NCBI GenBank assembly: GCA_014281115.1
Contig: JACONQ010000005.1
Coordinates: forward strand, 2,294,001 to 2,358,000
Source of the DNA: Laburnicola sp. R22_1
Lineage: Eukaryota > Ascomycota > Dothideomycetes > Pleosporales > Didymosphaeriaceae
Length of the DNA stretch: 64,000 nucleotides
Reading direction: 5' to 3'
This document shows positions 12,145 to 22,416 of this stretch, in pieces. The notes below the pieces were generated by a model. That model worked only from the letters and a program-made list of their open reading frames with translations, ran no database searches and was not told the DNA's origin. Position numbers and translations under genes: made by a program. Position 1 is the stretch's first letter. Every line of letters starts with the position of its first letter.

Positions 12145-13980
12145 ATGCCCGGCTCGACAGCTTCGAGCGCGACCGATGTCGACAGTCACGTAGTAGGCAC
12201 AGACAGCGAGGCGCCGCCCCAGCTGTCGGCGCTGTTCCTCATTCGCTTCGACAAGAAGGTCGGGTACGTCACCTCAGACTCCAACAGACACGTCCACCAG
12301 CTTGACTCGTCCACTCTCCCCCTTTCCTTTTCCCCGCGCACGCGCAGCTCCTACACCCGCAAAGCGCTAATTCTAATCAATGTAGCTACACCATCGCCTG
12401 GAAACGATCCAACGTCGACGACGTCGAGCTAGACGGCTTCGTCGAATACAAATCGCTCCCCTCGGGACTTCACGCGCTCACGTCGGACCTCGTGTATTTC
12501 GTGCACGGGGGATACGCGGGGCTCAGCGCGTTTGCAAAGGGCGAGGCGGGCGCGGAAGAGCGCAATGCGCAGTTTGTGAGCGTGGGGATACTGGTTAGTC
12601 GGGCGTATGGGCGGTTAGGACGGAGCTGGCTGCTTGCGGAGAGGCTGGAACGTTTGGCCCAAGTGTTGGCTGAGGATGTGGGTGCGACGGGTGTGTTGGA
12701 GGAGTTTTGGGAAGAGCAGGGTGCGGGTGGGGGAGGGTCGGCGGCCGCGGGGGGGTCGTCGAGTTTGTCGAAGGAGGAGAGGGGGGCGCAGGCGCGGGAG
12801 AGACGGCTTACGCTGAGTACGTTGACGGCGGTGGTGCCGGGTGGGCGCGGGCTGGCGGCGGATCATCCTGCGTTGTCGATGCTGCGGTATGTCGAGGTGT
12901 TTGGGCCGCTGGTGTTTAGGCTGCAGCAGGCTGCGCTGTTGAGGAAGCGGATTCTGTTTGTGGGAAGTCCGCCTGTGAGGACGTGCTGTGAGTTTGGTAA
13001 GCTATCACTCCGATTCGAATGACGGGTGGAAAATATAACTAAACAACGCAGTGTACAATCTGTCGGTGCTGTCGAGCATACCGCCCCACGCCGTCGATCT
13101 GCTCTCTCCGGGCACAGAAACTCTCCTCCGTCTTCCCGCCCTCTTTTCCATCGGCGTTCACGACATACCACTGTTGGAGCAATTGCGGACACAGCAAGCG
13201 AACGGTGCGCCCGAGGCGGGGGAGGATATCCCGAGCCAGGGGTGGGTGGCTTGTACGACCGACGAGATTCTCACGACCAAGAAGCAACTCTACGATATTG
13301 TGGTGGAGATGCCGCCTGCGCACGATGCGCCGCCGCAGAAGAGGGTATGGCCGGTCATGAAGACGGCAGACGGCGCACAGATCAAGGCGAGCGGGCGGGA
13401 TCTACGGCGGTGGAAGATGCTACAAAGAGAACTGTGGAGACAGGGACGGTCACCAAGTGCTGACGAGGACGGCGAAGAGGACGGTGATCAGGTGGCCTTG
13501 ATAAGAAAAAACAATAGAGACGAGGAGGATGACGGAGTGGACGCGTTGCCCGAGGATGCCGTCGTTGAACCCACGACCTGGCCGCAGCTTGCCTACAGCG
13601 GCTTCATGTGGTGGGCTTCGGCAGGCGAACAGCACTCGTACACGACTACGGAGCGAGATCACGACCGCGACCTTATCGGCGACCTCTCAGACTACGCCGA
13701 CTCGCTTCCCACGGCCGTCATTGCCTACTTCCACCGGTCGACGACGGCGCTCATCCAGAAGCTCAACAGCGTCATCGAAACGGCCGACGACGAGGGAACG
13801 GAGGAAGACGACGGCACGTTGTTGCTGGACAAAGGCGATGTGTCGCGCATGGGCCTCGACGCGTGGAGCGAAGCCGACAAGGCGTTCCTGACGGAGTTTA
13901 GCTGGATGTGGTGTGGACGGGTGGTTGATGTCCGGGGCGCGAGCGTGGACTGCTGCGGTGTAAGGATACCCGTTTTCTAG
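12145..13980 (+). CDS. DENND11/Anr2-like DENN-domain protein (DUF2347 plus DUF4484)
   Basis: Three exons: 12145-12263, 12386-12996 and 13052-13980, 552 residues. The junctions restore conserved sequence: LFLIRFDKKVG joined to YTIAWKRS across intron 1, and CCEF joined to VYNLSVLSSIP across intron 2. The pattern IRFD-KKGY-I-WKRS, VE-KSLPSGLH and DLVYFVH is that of the LCHN/DENND11 family, with yeast relative Anr2 (YKL047W); the C-terminal part resembles DUF4484. DENN proteins commonly act on Rab GTPases in membrane traffic, but that activity is not visible in the sequence. A Gly/Ser-rich low-complexity loop (~residues 180-200) sits in exon 2. The C-terminus after WCGRVVDVRG is short and Cys-containing, as in fungal homologues. 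Confidence 0.75.
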
Positions 13981-14857
13981 CGCTGGAAAGCATAGCATGC
14001 TACTATTTTTGCTCCGAGACTATACTATGCTGTATGTGAGTGCGTGTGTGTGTATGACTGCATGGTCAGCTCGTGTATAAGGTATCTGCAGTGGGTTTAT
14101 TGGGTTGCACAGCGTGCGTGCGGTCATATGAGATGGACGGAAAGTAACATTGCATTGATTGATTGATTGATGGCTCGGGGAGCAGGGTAGCCATCCGTCT
14201 ACTATGTACAAAGGGTAGGAGTGCGTCACTGCGTCTGCGTCTATCAACACCGTGTGAGGCGGTGACGGACGACCAGTCGGCTTACCCACCTTCTCGGGCT
14301 TGGAGCTGAGAAGGTCAGACGTCGAGATGGTGGAATAGAGTGTCAGCAGTGTAGATGCAACGGGGGTTCGGAAAGTCCGTGGGCTGTAGCCTATAGCCTG
14401 GTTTATAAGCTTGTACCACGGTGGGCAGAGTGAGAGCCTGTGAGGGGCGTCGGCGTCCGATCTCGGCCTGGCGCAAATTGCCCCGCAGGAAAAGCGTACG
14501 AAAACCCTGGGAAAGTGCGGGGCACGTGTGCCTTCCTTGCTCGGTCCAGGGCTGAGACTAAGAGTCGTGCTTGCCGTCATAAAGCGCCGGCTAGGCGCGT
14601 CCTACTGAAAATCACTTTTTTTTGCAGACACCACTTGAGTCACACAAGGGCAGCACCGGATTCACATTCAAACGGTTGGTCGCACGCAATTGCTCGTGTT
14701 TTGCACCTCTACCTACGTGTTTCTACACTTGGATTTCCGCTAGAGGGCTGGCTGGTCGTACGACGCGCGCTACGACTCACCACCCCAATTACCTTCGTAC
14801 AGGCGCCCCATCTTCCTGGCGTATAGCGGGGGGAGACGAGCGTGAGAGTTTGGGACA
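13981..14857. other. leu4 upstream region
   Basis: There is no gene. It holds a TG-rich tract (14035-14055) and a GATT microsatellite (14154-14171). A T8-GCAG sequence near 14615-14626 looks like a 3' splice acceptor and could end a leader intron. The general-control element listed separately lies at 14636-14642. Short upstream reading frames (e.g. from 14622) are not in phase with leu4. Confidence 0.5.
14636..14642. promoter_or_regulatory. Perfect TGAGTCA (Gcn4/CpcA/Cpc1-type) element
   Basis: TGAGTCA lies 216 bp upstream of the leu4 ATG. It is the palindromic core bound by the bZIP general amino acid control activator in fungi, which commonly drives leucine-biosynthesis genes. If the acceptor-like sequence just upstream is used, the site would fall in the transcribed leader, so function is unproven. 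No perfect Leu3 site (CCGG-N2-CCGG) was found nearby. Confidence 0.5.
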
Positions 14858-16944
14858 ATGCCGATGCTCAAGGAGCCGTGGAAGAAGTACAAGCGGTTCG
14901 AGCCGTTGAAGTTGGAGAGGCGGGAATGGCCTGGCAAGACGATTGACAAGCCGCCGCGGTGGCTGTCGACGGATTTGCGGGATGGGAATCAGAGCTTGGT
15001 GGATCCCATGGTGAGTTCGAATGCCGGGGGTTCGGTTGCTACCTTCTACTCTCTCCCGCCTTCCTTGTGTCTTTTCCTCGTTGGACTGCACTTCCCTTCC
15101 CTCTAGGTTCCAAGACGAGGTGCTAATACGCGCAGGACGGCGAGCAAAAATGGAAATACTTCCAGATGCTCGTCAAGCTCGGCTACAAAGAAATCGAAGT
15201 GTCGTTTCCCTCGGCCTCGCAGACTGACTTCGACTTCACCCAGCGCTTGATCCAAACACCCGGCATAGTCCCCGACGACGTCTGGGTCCAGGTCCTCTCG
15301 CCGTGCCGCAAAGAGCTCATCCGCCGCACCGTCGATTCCCTCAAGGGCGCGAAGAAGGCCATCCTCCACCTCTACCTCGCGACGTCGCCATGTTTCCAGA
15401 ACATCGTCTTCAACATGGACAATGCGGAGACCAAGGCGCTGGCGGTCGAGTGTACAAAGTATGCGCGGTCCATTACCAAGGATGACCCCGAGATGAGTGG
15501 GACGGAATGGGCGTATGAGTTCTCGCCCGAGACGTTTTCGGATTCGTCGCCCGAGTTTGTCGTCGACGTGTGTGAGGCTGTCAAGGCGGCGTGGGAACCC
15601 AGCGTGGAGAAGCCGATCATATTCAATCTGCCAGCGACGGTGGAGATGAGCACGCCGAACGTGTATGCGGACCAGATTGAGTATTTCTGCAAAAATGTTA
15701 CCGAGCGGGAGAAGATTAGCGTCAGTCTGCATCCGCACAACGACCGAGGATGTGCGGTTGCGGCAGCCGAGTTGGCACAAATGGCAGGGGCGGACAGAGT
15801 GGAGGGTACGCTGTTCGGAAATGGAGAGCGGACGGGCAATGTGGACTTGGTGACGCTGGCGCTGAATCTGTATACGCAGGGCATACATCCGGGCATCGAC
15901 TTCTCCGACATCCCCTCCGTCATCGACATGGTGGAGTCTTCCAACAAGATCCCAGTGCACCCTCGACAACCTTACGGCGGCCAGCTGGTCGTCTGTGCAT
16001 TCAGCGGCTCCCACCAAGACGCCATCAAGAAAGGCTTCCACAAGCGAAAACAAGAGGGCGCAACGTCCGAGAGCCCCTGGCAAGTTCCTTACCTCCCCCT
16101 CGATCCGCAAGACATTGGCCGAACATACGAAGCCATCATCCGCGTCAACTCGCAGAGTGGCAAGGGCGGCGTGGCCTGGATCATCCAGCGCCAACTGGAG
16201 CTCGATCTCCCCCGCGGCCTGCAAATCGCCTTTTCCAAGATTGTCCAGCGCGAAACCGACATGCTGGGCCGCGAACTCCTCCCCACGGAAGTCACCAAGC
16301 TATTCGAAGAAGCCTACCACCTCAAGCACAACCCGCGCTTCGCCCTCGTCGACTACGACATCACCGCCGACCGGTCAAAGTCCCCCGCGCCCCCGGAGGC
16401 AGGCAAGACGCAGTCGTCGCGCAACCTGCGGCGTCTCTTCCGCGGCGTCATCGAGATCGACGGCCAGGAGCACCGCATCCAGGGCACCGGAAACGGCGCG
16501 ATTAGTTCTCTCGCTGATGCTCTGCGGAATCTGGGCATCGACTTGGACGTGGCAGATTACAAGGAGCACACGATTGGGTCGAATAAGGAGGCCAAGGCTG
16601 CGACGTATATCGAGTGCACGGCGGCGGGGAGTAGTCAGAAGGTGTGGGGTGTGGGCATCCATCATGATGTTGTGCAGGCTTCGCTCATTGCGCTACTGTC
16701 TGCGGCTTCGACGGTGAGTTTGGACATGTCTCGTATTTTCACAGTGTGCGTGGGGGCTTTGCTGATGTCGTGTGACTAGTTTCTTTCTTCAAGGCCGAGC
16801 TCGCCGATTCCGTTTCGGCCTAAGCGCTCGAATTCGAATGATATTCCTAGTCCGGCGTCAAGTCCGAGTAGGAAGGGGGGTAAGGGGCCGACTATGTTGG
16901 TGGAGCGGTTGGAGGCTAGTGTGAATGGGATGGGTGGGCATTGA
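14858..16944 (+). CDS. leu4: 2-isopropylmalate synthase
   Basis: Three exons: 14858-15010, 15136-16713 and 16780-16944, 631 residues. It condenses acetyl-CoA with 2-ketoisovalerate, the committed step of leucine synthesis. The start [11 protein letters not shown] matches the short (cytosolic) form of fungal Leu4. An in-frame TGA at 14843-14845 excludes a simple upstream mitochondrial presequence. The catalytic TIM barrel carries [11 protein letters not shown] (R41, D42, Q45) and the metal-binding HPHND (H250, H252, N253). A Ser/Lys-rich linker near residue ~410 is followed by the C-terminal LeuA regulatory domain (PF08502), site of leucine feedback in the family. The final exon reads [15 protein letters not shown], a typical fungal Leu4 tail, ending at TGA 16942-16944. 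Confidence 0.94.
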
Positions 16945-17588
16945 GCGTGGGTGGGGTGGGGCAGAGGGAGTCTTTAGCAAATTAGGTTCCTTTTAAAATT
17001 TCAAAAGCTTGGAGAGGTAGATTGTTGCTGTGTGTGGGTATTGTGGTGAGGGGTAGTGCGTGAGGAGGGGAGTTACATCTGGACCTCATCTTGGCCTAGT
17101 TGGTATGTATCTCGAAGGATTCGTGAGTGGATAGGGCACACAGCGGATTCAAAAAAGTGTAGTACGCGTTTTCCTACCATTTCCAATCATCCATAAATGT
17201 TCTATAATCACATGGACCTCTACCCCGGGCTCTAAGACTGTCGTTAGTTATGTGGGTAGTTGGTGCCGTGAAAGCAGGAGGAGAGCGCTCCACTGCATGG
17301 GAGGAAACAACTCGTGAATGGAAATGTAGATCCGGCCGGATTCCCTAGAAGGTAAGTAAGCACAAGACCAGCTGGCTTATCACCGGTTCAGCCTCGCCTA
17401 GCCTAGCTTCTTTAGAATGCCGCCTCTCCTCTAGGTACTCCCATTATCTATTCGTGCTCAAGTGCTCATAGACGTATCTCTACACCCCAAGACTAACTGC
17501 ACCTCTTCACAAGCGTTCTACAAGGTATGGTTTTGTTGTTTCTTAGCTACTAGCTAGCCTGTGGTTAAGGGTAATGAAGACGTGGCCC
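16945..17588. other. Intergenic between leu4 and the hAT element
   Basis: No gene seen. It holds the leu4 3' UTR and unique-looking sequence up to the target-site duplication of the transposon at 17589. Confidence 0.5.
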
Positions 17589-17596
17589 CCTGGGAT
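17589..17596. repeat. hAT target-site duplication, left copy
   Basis: CCTGGGAT directly abuts the left terminal inverted repeat. The right copy (22417-22424) is GCTGGGAT. Seven of eight bases match, which fits the 8-bp duplication made by hAT elements. Confidence 0.75.
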
Positions 17597-17612
17597 CAGA
17601 CTGGTCATCAAT
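17597..17612. repeat. hAT terminal inverted repeat, left
   Basis: CAGACTGGTCATCAAT is exactly complementary to 22401-22416. It is followed by TTGATTGA-rich subterminal sequence. Confidence 0.88.
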
Positions 17613-19841
17613 TAATCAATCAATCTAACGCCTTTCAAGTTGATTGATTGAGTTCCTGGCAGAGCTCCGATTGAGTTGAGATTGATTGAGCTCCGCACAG
17701 CGGAGCTCAAATTGAGTTGAGTTGATTGACGAGATGGGAGCTCGAAGTTGAGTTGATTGAGATTGATTGAGAGTTGATTGGTTACTTGGCCTTGAGGCCT
17801 ATCTTTCTCCAGGATCGGATGGATTGCAACGCGCTAAGTAACTCAGGCTTCATATTGAGCCGTCGTACGCCAAGTAGATCTCCGAGCTCGCTGAAGATCC
17901 TCTTATAGTTGGCCGAGGCAGCTGGAATAGAGTAGATATTAAGGGCCATTTGAGAGAGAACGGGGTATCGAGAGCGCGTAACCAGCCAGTAGTTGATCGG
18001 GTGGGTTGCGAGAGGATCGTCCTCTGCCAAAGGCGCCTCGCGCTTCCACATTTCATACTCATCGTCGATCGTACTGGCTACCTGCTTTTGACCTGCCTTG
18101 ATAGAGTTCCGGAGGAAGTTATCTCGCCTTGACGCTTTGCTAACGCGCTGGCGCTTATGTGGCCGTGCAGCTCCCTTAGGAGATGATTGCCCACTTGCCT
18201 TTGCGGCCATCTTATCCTTATGTGACCTCCACAGTCGTGAGAAGGACTGGTGGCCTTGCTCTAACCAGCCTTTAAAAGGATGAGGGCCCTCCACAGCCTC
18301 GTTATAGTCGTCTGGTACATCCCATAGGTCTTCGAGCGTGTGCTTGTACGTGGGATGGAGGATCGTCGCCGCAAAGTAGATGGGAGAGTCTCTAAGCTTG
18401 TTGTAATACTTAGAGAGCTTTGCGTGGGCGTTATTAACGTTAGTCTTGAGATGATCCTCCGGCGCGTCAGGATCTTCGTAATTAATACCCTACAGTCTCT
18501 CTTTTTGAGCTTTAAGTTGAGCTAATAGCCATTCAAAGGTGATAAGAACCTCCTAAATAGCACCATAGCTACCAGAAGCGCCTCTGCCCTATAGTAACAT
18601 AGTGGCCTCCTTAAACGGCTCGAGCAGCTGCTTATACTTAGTTATTATTGCCCAGTCCTTTGTCTGCAGTCCTCCTTCTTGGATGAACTTGCGTGGCTGC
18701 TTACGCGGCTCTTTCCGGCGAGTGGCTATAGCTACTTAGTATTCCTCTATCTTTAGGTGGATATAGGCGTTAAGGGGCGTGTGGAACTCGCAGGCGCGAT
18801 TAAAGCAATTGTAATAGGAGTTCTAGCAAGTCTTAACAAGCTTAATAAGCTCCCTTAGCTTAAACAGCTAGTTACAGTTCTTTACGTCCTCTTCTTAAAG
18901 TCTTATAAACAGCTCTTAGTTCTGTGGCGACGATGTGGCAGAAGAAATCGCGTTAAATAGTACCGCAATAGGACTAAATTGTCGCCACTCGGCCATAAAG
19001 CCCTCTTCTTCCTGCTTAAGCGTTAACGTAGCAAAGTACTATATAGTAAGGTAGCCCTACGTTAATATTAAGCTCCTCGTTCTTAAAAGAGTCCTTGTCC
19101 TTGCCCCATATAATTACCTGCGCAGCAAGGTTGAGAATATAGCATGTATAGCGTAACTAGCAATAAGGCGCGTAAAAGCTAAAATCTTCTGCTAGGAACT
19201 CTATAGCAACGTTGTTGTTTGTAGCGTTATCTAAAACAAAGTAGCCAACACATTCTTTATCTATCTTAAAGGCCTTGAGCGTGTCAGATACCAGAGAGCC
19301 GATATTCGCGCCAGAGTGTTGCCTGTGTAGCACGGGCAGGCCAAGCAGGTAGTCTACCGGCTTAGCAGCCTTATTAAGATGGTGTACGCAGATTCCCGTA
19401 ATCGCTTTCTTATTGCCCGTCGACGTCTAGTTGTCAAAGGAGAGGTGGATGAGGGTAGTCGCTTTGTGGAGATGCTTTACGATGGCTGGTATCAACGCCT
19501 TGTACTTGGCAACAATATCATCGCGGAGGGACATATGGCTCTTCTATAAGTAGGATTCGGCTAGTGGGTTGGCGGCCTGTACTAGCGCGCGGAAGGAGGG
19601 TTTCTTAATCGCTCGGAGCGACTGGTTGTTGTTAGCGATCCAATAAGTAACTGCTCGAAGAAACTTAGTGCGGTTGAAGCTTCCTGCTAGCTTGTTAGCT
19701 ACCTCTTGAGATACCTCAGTCCCCTTCATCTGTATGGTAGCAAGTATTGACGTTTGATTAGCTGGGGCCTTTGCGATCTTGCCTAATTTATCGTAGCTGT
19801 GGCTAGGCTTGAATTGTGCTAGATAGCTCGCTGCAGAGCTA

Positions 19842-19903
19842 ACATGGATGGCAAGCGAGCGGCGCAGGCAAGCGAGCGGCGCACCCCATCAACTTTTCGC
19901 ACC
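19842..19903. repeat. Fot1-like terminal inverted repeat, left
   Basis: 62 bp with an internal tandem duplication of a 17-bp GC-rich unit. It is complementary to 21630-21690 apart from a one-base length difference in the T run near its inner end. Confidence 0.9.
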
Positions 19904-19999
19904 TTTGAAGTCGCGCAGCTCAACCACAATATAATATACTATATAGATTTTGATACAATAGATTAAGCAGTATTTAAAGTATCTTTTTTGCACGTACGT

Positions 20000-21585
20000 G
20001 AGTTATGCCCAAGCTCTCTGCACCTTGTGCAGCGCGCCAGAGCCTGGCGGCTCAGGCCTGATCGCTCTCCACTTTGACGCTGTTCATGCTCTATCTGCTG
20101 GTCAGCCGCCTTTTGAGCAAGTATATTCTCTCCCTCTCCCTTTGTTAAGGTCCCCTGCTTCTGTATCCGCTTCTTTTTGCGCTATCTACGCTTAGTTGCT
20201 GCCTTATTAGCTCTCTTAAGGCTAGTAATCCAATCGCGCATAAGCTCAGCTAAGAGCATCATTACTTTAGCACCCTTCTTAAGTTGATTAATCGCCTAAA
20301 TAATAGAGGCAGGCGAGGAGCTCTTGTGCCATTAAACGCGCTCACGGATTAGAGTTAATTAAGCCTCAAGCTCACGTATGTTGCTCGGCGTTTTGGCTTC
20401 CTAGAGAGCCTCTGGCAGAGCAGCTGGTGAAGGCGTACGAAGCTGCACATCCAGCTTTAACAGAACAGCTTTAGGCTAGAGAGGAACAAGGCCTGCGCCT
20501 TAAAAGGCTGAACAGATATTGGCTGATGTAAATGATTGCTCAAAGGCTGTCTTAAAGGCTAGCAGGAATTCAAGCTTCGTAATGTAGTTGATATAGTTAC
20601 AGATCAGAGCCTCAACCTCTCGGCTGTACGCGCGCTTTAACGGCGAGAAGCAGCCCACATCAAGTAGCTGCAGCAGATGCAAGAAGTAAGGCGGCATGCA
20701 GAGCGTGTAGATGTTGTTCTCCTTGCAGAGCTGTTAAAATTCAAAAGAGTGGTGGCTTATATGGCTATCAAGGATAAGCAGCCTATATGTGCCAACAATC
20801 CAGGTCTCTGTATGCTTAATAAAGTGCTTTAGCCACTCAACTCCAAGCTCGTTCGTCGTCCAGCCATTGTCGCTAAGAGATATAGCCCAATCGCGCGGGA
20901 TATCCTCCTCGTACCAAGCAGATAGGTGGTGCTGGCCAGCAAAGATAATAAACAGTGGGATAGCCCAGCCAGCAGCGTTAATTGCTTAGACAAGTGTCAC
21001 CCACTCGCGGTTCCCAGGCTGGACAGCCTTTGGCCAGCCTCTCCTCTCTAACCCTATAACAACAAGCTAAGTCGTAATCTTGCCCATTATAAAGCCAGCC
21101 TCATCAAAATTGTAGACGTCCTCATCGCAGATGCTGTACCTGGCCTTAGTCTGCTCTACAAGCTTGAACCAGGCGCTAATTAGGATAGGATCCTCACAGA
21201 GAGCTCTCTGTCTATCGTAGGCTCGGTTAAAACACGTCTTAAGAGAGTCTGTACGCCTAACAAAGTTGGCTGGCCACTTCTGTCCAACCTGGCCTGCGCC
21301 GCGCGCAGCTAGCAGCTTATCTGCCATATCGCGAATTGCTAAGTAGGTAGGCGAAAATCCACGTAGGTCCAGATCAAGTATATAACGAATTATCACCTCC
21401 TCTTCTAGCTAGGTGAGCTTCTTCAAGTTGGGCTGGCAATCGCGTCGCGTAGGTCTCCCAGCGCGTCGGCGGCGGAGCGTTGTTTCGGGTACATTGTAGA
21501 CTGCTGCAGCAGCTCAGTTGCTTTAGATCTAGCTAGTATTAATTAAAAAGATGGCAAGCTAAACATCTACTTCCTTTAAAGCCAT
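20000..21585 (-). pseudogene. Fot1/pogo-like transposase, degenerate
   Basis: Bounds are approximate. From the ATG at 21583-21585 the frame shows a psq-type helix-turn-helix (AAAAVYNVPETTLRRRRAG), a CENP-B-type DNA-binding region (PTYLAIRDMADKLLAARG to ~21240) and the DDE_1 nuclease: DVYNFDEAGFIMG (first acidic residue, ~21110), YRLLILDSH (second, ~20780) and [17 protein letters not shown] (~20650). A Fot1-style C-terminus with RELEA and QLKKGAK motifs follows. Stop codons (TAG, TAA, TGA) interrupt every domain, mostly at Gln-like positions. A frame change seems to occur before the end near 20003. Confidence 0.85.
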
Positions 21586-21629
21586 TTGAGTGTTGTGGCG
21601 TGGAGTTGTTGTAGGACGCGTTTAGAGCG

Positions 21630-21690
21630 GGTGCGAAAGTTGATGGGGTGCGCCGCTCGCTTGCCTGCGCCGCTCGCTTGCCATCCATGT
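21630..21690. repeat. Fot1-like terminal inverted repeat, right
   Basis: 61 bp, inverted copy of 19842-19903 including the doubled 17-bp unit. TA target duplication follows at 21691-21692. Confidence 0.9.
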
Positions 21691-22400
21691 TAGTAGAGAG
21701 ACTAACGTTATACTCTCTACTAAATCTCTTATGGGTGTGGCAGTACCTGCAAAGCTAGTACTTCTTCTGCTGCTCTTGATGCTAGACTGGCCAGCTGTAT
21801 AGGTATATCTAGCTTGGTTTAGACCCGCGTGAGTGTTTGTAGGGCCGCTTCTGCAGATGAGTTACTCTATTCCAATCTAGGCCGTTGTATACGTCGTCGT
21901 TAATATTAGAATCTTCGCGGGGTAAGGGATCAAGGTCACTAAAGACTTCGGACGCGTCGATTTCGGGGCGCCTAGAGGCGGCTTTTAGAGGCGGGCGCTT
22001 ACTATTTGCGCGTGCGGCTGCTTTCTTAAAGGCCTTGTGAAGATTCTCGTTCATAATCTGTACAGGTAGGCGCGTGGGTAGGTAGGTAGGTAGTTTCGGT
22101 AAGGTGCTTGCGGTGGCTGTTAAAAGAAGTCATGGTGTTAAGCCTTAAGGCTACGCGCGAGGTACTTACTAAGCGGGTTATCGATAGGCGTATATCCTAT
22201 ATAAACTAGGTACAACAGCCCCTCACAATTTACTCTACGAAACATAATTTTACTATATACTTAGAGCTCAACTTAAACTCAATCAATCAATCAATCAGGG
22301 ATCTCCAAGTTGAGTTGTGGTTGAGTTCCACCTGTCTCGAGTTGAGTTGTGGTTGATTGGCCATGTCAATCAATCAATCAATCTGATTGAGTTCAGGTTG

Positions 22401-22416
22401 ATTGATGACCAGTCTG
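22401..22416. repeat. hAT terminal inverted repeat, right
   Basis: ATTGATGACCAGTCTG, the exact complement of the left end, followed by the target duplication GCTGGGAT at 22417-22424. Confidence 0.88.

Larger units (their letters stand above)
19842..21690 (-). mobile_element. Fot1/pogo-type Tc1-mariner element nested in the hAT transposon
   Basis: The 1849 bp element starts ACATGGATGG and ends CCATCCATGT. It carries near-perfect ~61 bp terminal inverted repeats (19842-19903 and 21630-21690, differing by one base in a T/A run) and a flanking TA duplication (19840-19841 and 21691-21692). Size, long inverted repeats, TA target and CENP-B-type transposase all fit the fungal Fot1/Pot2 family. Each inverted repeat contains a 17-bp unit, GGCAAGCGAGCGGCGCA, twice in tandem, probably transposase-binding sites. 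It inserted into the hAT coding region, so it is the younger element. Confidence 0.92.
17782..22054 (-). pseudogene. hAT transposase with BED-like finger and C-terminal dimerisation domain, broken
   Basis: Reading down the minus strand from 22054: an N-terminal segment (MNENLHKAFKKAAARA), a likely BED-type zinc finger near 21720-21800 (CRYCHTHK), then the Fot1-like insertion (19842-21690). After it come LSFDNWTSTGNKKAITG, FVLDNATNNN, and the RNase-H-like core with many TAG/TAA stops between about 18480 and 19000. Next are YFAATILHPTYK and the hallmark hAT dimerisation motif (IPAASANYKRIFSELGDLL...LQSIRSW), ending at TAA 17782-17784. The last ~170 codons remain open. Several stops sit where Trp or Gln is expected, so C-to-T mutation on either strand explains them. 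It cannot encode an active enzyme. Confidence 0.85.
17597..22416 (-). mobile_element. Degenerate hAT-superfamily DNA transposon, interrupted by a Fot1-like element
   Basis: The ends are a perfect 16-bp inverted repeat, CAGACTGGTCATCAAT (17597-17612, and complement at 22401-22416), flanked by a 7/8-matching 8-bp duplication. Both subterminal regions are packed with TTGATTGA/TTGAGTTGA motifs (17640-17775 and 22265-22400), which resemble transposase-binding repeats. The element is 4820 bp; removing the nested 1849 bp element and one TA leaves about 2.97 kb, a normal autonomous hAT size. The transposase frame on the minus strand is full of stops. The element therefore looks dead, and the reading-frame damage is consistent with RIP. 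Confidence 0.9.

Noticed and set aside
14622..14909. Upstream frame as a mitochondrial presequence for leu4
   Set aside because: Not in phase with the leu4 start, and an in-frame TGA precedes the ATG; would need undetected splicing.
15103..16224. 373-codon frame antisense to leu4
   Set aside because: It is a shadow of a GC-rich coding region; leu4 on the other strand has full domain support.
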